Below, piece after piece: positions 60,852-64,000 of a DNA stretch of 64,000 nucleotides (its first letter is position 1; each line of letters opens with the position of its first letter). The translations under genes were made by a program, and so were the position numbers. The DNA is from Phytohabitans flavus (GTDB lineage: Bacteria > Actinomycetota > Actinomycetes > Mycobacteriales > Micromonosporaceae). Below the pieces are notes generated by a model, which was not told where the DNA came from, searched no databases, and was given only the letters and a program-made list of their open reading frames with translations. The DNA is taken from NCBI RefSeq assembly GCF_011764545.1, contig NZ_AP022870.1, forward strand, positions 2,774,001 through 2,838,000, in the 5' to 3' direction.

Positions 60852-61795
60852 GTGACGATGGCGGATACGTATGTCGAGTTCGGGGTCCGGGAGGCGCGCG
60901 GGGTGTCGGCCGCGTACGAGCGGCTGGCGCTGGCGGTCGCGCGGGACGAAAAGATTCTCGGGCTGGTGGCGACGCTGCCCGAGGGTAAGCGGCAGCCCAA
61001 CCTGCTCTTCGGCGTCGTGCGGCTGCTGGGCGGGCCGGTCGAGGACCCGGATGCCTTCCTCGCGTACGTGCGGGCGAACTGGCCGGCGATCGCGGCCGAG
61101 ACGAGCGTCCGCATCACGCAGACGAACGAGGCCGGCCGCTGCGCGCTGCTCATGCCGGTGCTGGCCGCGCTCCCCCAGCCGCTCGCTTTGCTGGAGGTGG
61201 GCGCCTCGGCGGGGCTGTGCCTCTACCCCGACCGGTATGGCTACCGCTACGGCGACCGGGTGGTCCGGCACGGTGAGCCGCTGTTGGAGTGCTCGGTGCA
61301 GGGGCTGGAAGTGCCGCCGAACGTACCAGAGATCGCCTGGCGTGCCGGTCTGGACGTGAACCCGCTCGACGTGGCCTCCCCGCGGACGTCGCGTGGCTTG
61401 ATGCTTTGATCTGGCCGGAGCACGCGCACCGGCGGGCCCGGCTGCGGGCCGCGGCGGCCGTGGCCGCGGCGGACCCGCCGTTGCTCGTCCGGGGTGACGC
61501 GGTGGACGACCTGCCGGCGCTGGCCGCGCGGGCGCCGGCCGGGGCGACGCTGGTGGTGTTCCACAGTTCCGTGCTGTACCACCTGCCTGCGGCGCGGCGA
61601 GCGGAGTTCGTGGAGCTTGTGCGCGGCCTGCCCGGCCACTGGGTGTCGATCGAGTCGCCGGACGTCGTGCCGCACGCCGGCCTGCCGGAGCCGCCCGACC
61701 CGGCGCACCACAACGTGCTCGCGCTGGACGGGGTGCCGCTCGCCTGGACGCGGGGGCACGGTCAGGCGATGACCTGGTTCGGCCCGAAGCTCTAG
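60852..61795 (+). pseudogene. DUF2332-family protein, frameshifted
   Basis: The first frame has YVEFGVREARGVSAAYERLA, LEVGASAGLCLYPDRYGYRY and stops at 61409. A shifted frame continues PADVAWLDALIWPEHAHRRA and ends with DIVPH-like DVVPHAGLPEPP and WTRGHGQAMTWFG. Adding one C to CCCC at 61378-61381 restores a protein of about 314 residues, normal for DUF2332, a family resembling methyltransferases but without known activity. The downstream repeat copy 3 is 67 bp after the stop. Confidence 0.75.
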
Positions 61796-61861
61796 GGAGC
61801 TTTGGGAGTTGGGGTGGCCTTGGCGTCATGTCGCAGACAAAAATCCAAAACCAAAAGGATT

Positions 61862-61926
61862 GAGCTACCGCGACGTCCGCGGTGGTCCGGACCGTCGCTC
61901 CCGCGGCCTCACCCTCCGCGGTTGGC
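61862..61926 (+). repeat. 65-bp dispersed hairpin repeat, copy 3
   Basis: It is identical to copy 1 over the first 33 bp; CCGCTG becomes CCGTCG, and the last bases are GGTTGGC instead of GATTCAC. All three hairpin arm pairs are intact here. It follows the plus-strand DUF2332 gene. The next recognisable gene on the minus strand is the broken SEC-C gene, so the convergent setting is the same as for the other copies. Confidence 0.8.
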
Positions 61927-62025
61927 CAAGCTCACCCCCGGTCGCGCGGTCAGCCGACCGCGACCCTCGCCGCCGGTCCGCGTCCGCGTCACCCGCGCGG
62001 TTCCCGGGGTGTCGTGCCCGAAGGG

Positions 62026-62130
62026 CTGTCGAGCTGGGCGCGTCGATGCGCCCGGCATGATCCCAAGTCCGAAGCCAAGGTCGTGGTTGCGGGTGTGTTG
62101 CTGGGCGCGGCCACGCGCCCAGCTCGACAG
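62026..62130. repeat. 17-bp inverted repeat with nested hairpin
   Basis: CTGTCGAGCTGGGCGCG (62026-62042) is repeated perfectly in reverse as CGCGCCCAGCTCGACAG (62114-62130). The right arm also pairs with GCTGGGCGCG (62100-62109) across 4 nt, so two alternative folds exist. No coding frame fits across it. It may be a structured RNA or the ends of a small non-autonomous element. The rest of 61927-62253 shows only other GC-rich stems, such as GGTCGCG/CGCGACC at about 61938-61963. Confidence 0.55.
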
Positions 62131-62253
62131 GTCGCGGAAACAGGAACCCCGGGGGTTGGGGCTTGGACCGCGGACCTGACAGCGGAGGTCGGGGATCTCG
62201 GCGAGCGCCAGCGAGCCGCCGACCTGCGCGGTGCCCGCGGGAGCATACGGTCT

Positions 62254-62398
62254 ATGACTGACGCGGACCGGGGAAAACAGGCTGTTTCAAGAAATCGAAC
62301 GCTACCCCGACCCGGATGGCCCGTACCTGCACGACGACGAGCAGGTACGGGACTGGCTGCACACCTTCCGGCACAAGGCCGATCAGTCGCGGACGTAG
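62254..62398 (+). pseudogene. Small 47-codon gene, frameshifted
   Basis: From ATG 62254, with GGGAG upstream, the frame reads [10 protein letters not shown] frame shifted by one base continues [20 protein letters not shown] to a TAG at 62398. Removing one G from the GG at the join fuses them. The acidic, natural composition suggests a real small protein. I do not recognise it. Its end overlaps the end of the convergent SEC-C gene. Confidence 0.4.
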
Positions 62399-62627
62399 TA
62401 GTGGCCGTTGGTGTCGTCGTAGCGGCCGCCGGTGCGGCAGCAGCGGCGGAAACCGGCGCCCGGAGCCGCACGGACAAGGGTCCTTGCCACCGAGCTTCTC
62501 GACAAGCTCCTTGCCTTCGCCGACCACCCGGTGGCCGCGCTTGACCTGCGTCTCGCTAGAGGGAACCCCCTACGGCGCTTGCTGGTCGGCTCAAAAGGAC
62601 GCCTCGGCGTCGTGGTCGCGGTACATG
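62383..62627 (-). pseudogene. SEC-C motif protein, multiply frameshifted
   Basis: ATG 62627 follows GAGGGAGG and reads MYRDHDAEASF before a stop. Other frames supply [33 protein letters not shown] and [21 protein letters not shown]. CPCGSGxxxxxCC is the SEC-C zinc motif. About three one-base shifts are needed to join the parts into a protein of about 80 residues. The gene is either degenerate or badly sequenced. Confidence 0.5.
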
Positions 62628-62731
62628 ACGGCCTCCCTCGTTGGGCTTCTCGCTCGCGGCGAAGGATAGGGACCTGGGGCCGGGCGCCGCGACCGATATC
62701 GGGTTCGTCCGGGCACGCGGCGGGGTGGGCC

Positions 62732-63487
62732 TCAGTCGATCCTGGCGCCGGCGCTGAAGTTGAGGGCCGCGCCGGTGATCGTGCGGGCCCGGTCCGAGGC
62801 GGCGAACGCGGCCACCTCGCCGACATCCGCCAGTGTGGCCGTGCGCCCGGTGAGCGTCTGGCCGTTCAGCCATTCGGTGATCGCGTCCCGGCCGTCGTAC
62901 CCGGCCGGGATTGTCTCCGGCAGGCCGCCGGTGCAGAGCGTGACCGCGCGGATCCCCTTCGGGCCGAGCTCCGCGGCGAGCTGGCGGCGCAGCGACTCGA
63001 CCGCGTCGAAGGTCACACCCATCCCGCCGACGCTGAACCGCCGCGACACCGTCCAGTCGAACATGCCGCCGAGGAAGATGATCACACCCGAGCCCTGCGG
63101 CGCCATGTGGCGGGCGGCGGCGCGCGAGGTGAGGTACTTCGACCGCAGCGACACCTGGATCGGCCGCAGGTAGTCCTCGACGTTCATGTCGACCATGGGG
63201 ATGCCCTGGAGGTCCTGGTCGCTGATGACGTTGACGGAGATGTCCAGGCGGCCGGAGGCCTCGGCGACCGCGTGCGCGTGCGCGTCGACCGCCGCCTCGT
63301 CCAATGCGTCGACCACCGCCACGTGCGCGCGGCCGGACGGGAGGCCGGCCGCGACCTTCTCCAGCGAAGCGGCGGTACGCCCGGCCAGGTGCACGACCGC
63401 GCCCTCCCGGACGAACGCGCTGGCGATCGCGCCGCCCGCGTGCCCGCCGCCACCGTAGATCACTGCCACTTTGTCCTGCAGAAGCAC
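62732..63487 (-). CDS. Short-chain dehydrogenase/reductase
   Basis: This 251-residue protein has the cofactor loop YGGGGHAGGAIASAF, an atypical form of TGxxxGxG, and ends NFSAGARID, as in FabG-like SDRs. ISDQDLQGIPMVDMN and YLTSRAAARHMAP cover the middle of the fold, but the catalytic YxxxK is not obvious: FSVGGMGVTFDAVE lies where it would be expected. Activity may therefore be altered. GTG 63487 has GGAGGAG upstream. It follows the ECF sigma gene, and the two may be co-transcribed. Confidence 0.8.
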   Translation of the reverse strand: MLLQDKVAVIYGGGGHAGGAIASAFVREGAVVHLAGRTAASLEKVAAGLPSGRAHVAVVDALDEAAVDAHAHAVAEASGRLDISVNVISDQDLQGIPMVDMNVEDYLRPIQVSLRSKYLTSRAAARHMAPQGSGVIIFLGGMFDWTVSRRFSVGGMGVTFDAVESLRRQLAAELGPKGIRAVTLCTGGLPETIPAGYDGRDAITEWLNGQTLTGRTATLADVGEVAAFAASDRARTITGAALNFSAGARID

Positions 63488-63543
63488 TGTGCTCTCCTCC
63501 GAGTCGCCCGAACCTTCCAGCGGTACAACCCGGGGAGGTGGGG

Positions 63544-64000
63544 TCAACTCATCGTCCTCGGCACCCCGAATTCCCCGAGGTCGTCGACGAGGAACGCGGT
63601 GATCGCCGTGATCCGCCCGTCGCGGAGGGTGAGCAGGTCGACGCCCTCCCCCACGTACAGGCCGCGGGACTCGTCCCACCGGTAGCCGGCGACCGTCAGC
63701 TGCCCGTTCGCCCAGGTGGGAACCATCCGCCAGCGGTACGTGATCGGGCCGGCCAGCAGCGCCGCGCGCACCGCCGCCGGACCCTCGTACCACTCCGGCG
63801 TCGGCGGCATCTCCAGCCGCACGTCCTCGGCGAGCATCGCGACGAGCGCGTCCACGTCGGCGGCCTCCCACGCGGCGGCGTACCGCTCGACGACCGCCCG
63901 GACCTCGGGGCCGAGGTCGGCTAGCTCTCGCTGCTGCGACCGGGCCGGCGTACGCGCCTCGACCACCGCGCGGGCCCGCTGCAGCGCGCTGTTGACCGCT
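63544..64000 (-). CDS. ECF sigma factor with SnoaL-like C-terminal domain (partial)
   Basis: The window edge cuts the gene. What remains begins AVNSALQRARAVVEARTP, the end of sigma region 4 in ECF factors. A SnoaL/NTF2-like domain follows (VVERYAAAWEAADVDALVAM, VRLEMPPTPEWYEGPAAVRA, LTLRDGRITAITAFLVDDL). Such SigG/SigJ-type factors carry the extra domain in place of an anti-sigma factor and use it to control activity. It may direct the SDR gene downstream. Confidence 0.83.
   Translation of the reverse strand, partial: AVNSALQRARAVVEARTPARSQQRELADLGPEVRAVVERYAAAWEAADVDALVAMLAEDVRLEMPPTPEWYEGPAAVRAALLAGPITYRWRMVPTWANGQLTVAGYRWDESRGLYVGEGVDLLTLRDGRITAITAFLVDDLGEFGVPRTMS

Noticed and set aside
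1..64000. CRISPR array, tRNA, rRNA, insertion sequence or integrase
   Set aside because: None seen: no regular spaced repeat array, no cloverleaf or CCA-type end at gene borders, and no DDE or tyrosine/serine recombinase motifs in any frame that looked real.

Overview
The window is one continuous piece of very GC-rich chromosome from a mycelial-type actinomycete. The signs are third positions that are almost all G or C, frequent GTG and TTG starts, many ATGA, GTGA and TGATG start-stop overlaps, leaderless promoters, IdeR/DmdR-type iron boxes, an ECF sigma factor with a SnoaL tail and SoxR-style regulation. A Micromonosporales-like organism is likely, but nothing here proves the genus. I saw no rRNA, tRNA, CRISPR array, integrase or transposase.

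Layout. 0-4.6 kb: a two-headed MerR regulator diverges from a UvrA2-like excision ABC ATPase coupled to an SMP-30 lactonase. 4.6-16.9 kb: an arabinofuranose-type utilisation locus. It has a GH2 enzyme with an AbfB domain, a GH127 enzyme with six ricin-like repeats, a four-gene furanose ABC importer (YtfQRT-YjfF type), a divergent DeoR regulator and a second, orphan sugar ATPase. 17-20.7 kb: an SDR and a TetR gene, both missing their N-termini and joined head to head, then an ABC-2 exporter. 21-27 kb: a secreted GH95-like glycosidase with a discoidin domain, a TMEM175 channel, a VOC/TetR pair with twin operators, and a duplicated-fold membrane protein. 27-36.4 kb: a two-component system, a small second Rho, a SoxR/NmrA pair, an ATP-grasp gene, a META-like lipoprotein, and a MoxR plus VWA/metallopeptidase pair. 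36.4-42.7 kb: an FbpABC iron importer divergent from an adenylation-carrier-acyltransferase fusion, each with its own iron box. 42.9-45.8 kb: SDR/TetR and an epoxide hydrolase with an internal deletion. 45.8-60.5 kb: a surface-polysaccharide locus with five sulfotransferases, two GT4 glycosyltransferases, a glycosidase-like lipoprotein, flippase, Wzz and Wzy/ligase, interrupted by an AAA ATPase plus TOPRIM/DUF4276-like pair that looks like a phage-defence module. 60.8-64 kb: DUF2332, broken small genes, an SDR and an ECF sigma factor cut by the window end.

Three themes cut across the window. First, a 65-bp hairpin-rich repeat occurs three times (20.7, 42.7 and 61.9 kb), always just after a plus-strand gene and always in a gap between convergent genes. 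Second, at least six genes are broken by what looks like loss of one C or G from a short homopolymer, so sequencing error must be excluded before any of them is called a pseudogene. Third, divergent gene pairs repeatedly carry clear palindromic or direct-repeat operators (DeoR, two TetR pairs, SoxR, iron boxes).

Best candidates for an undescribed system: the iron-boxed adenylation/carrier/membrane-acyltransferase fusion next to FbpABC, the AAA plus TOPRIM-like pair inside the sulfated-glycan locus, and the dispersed 65-bp element.
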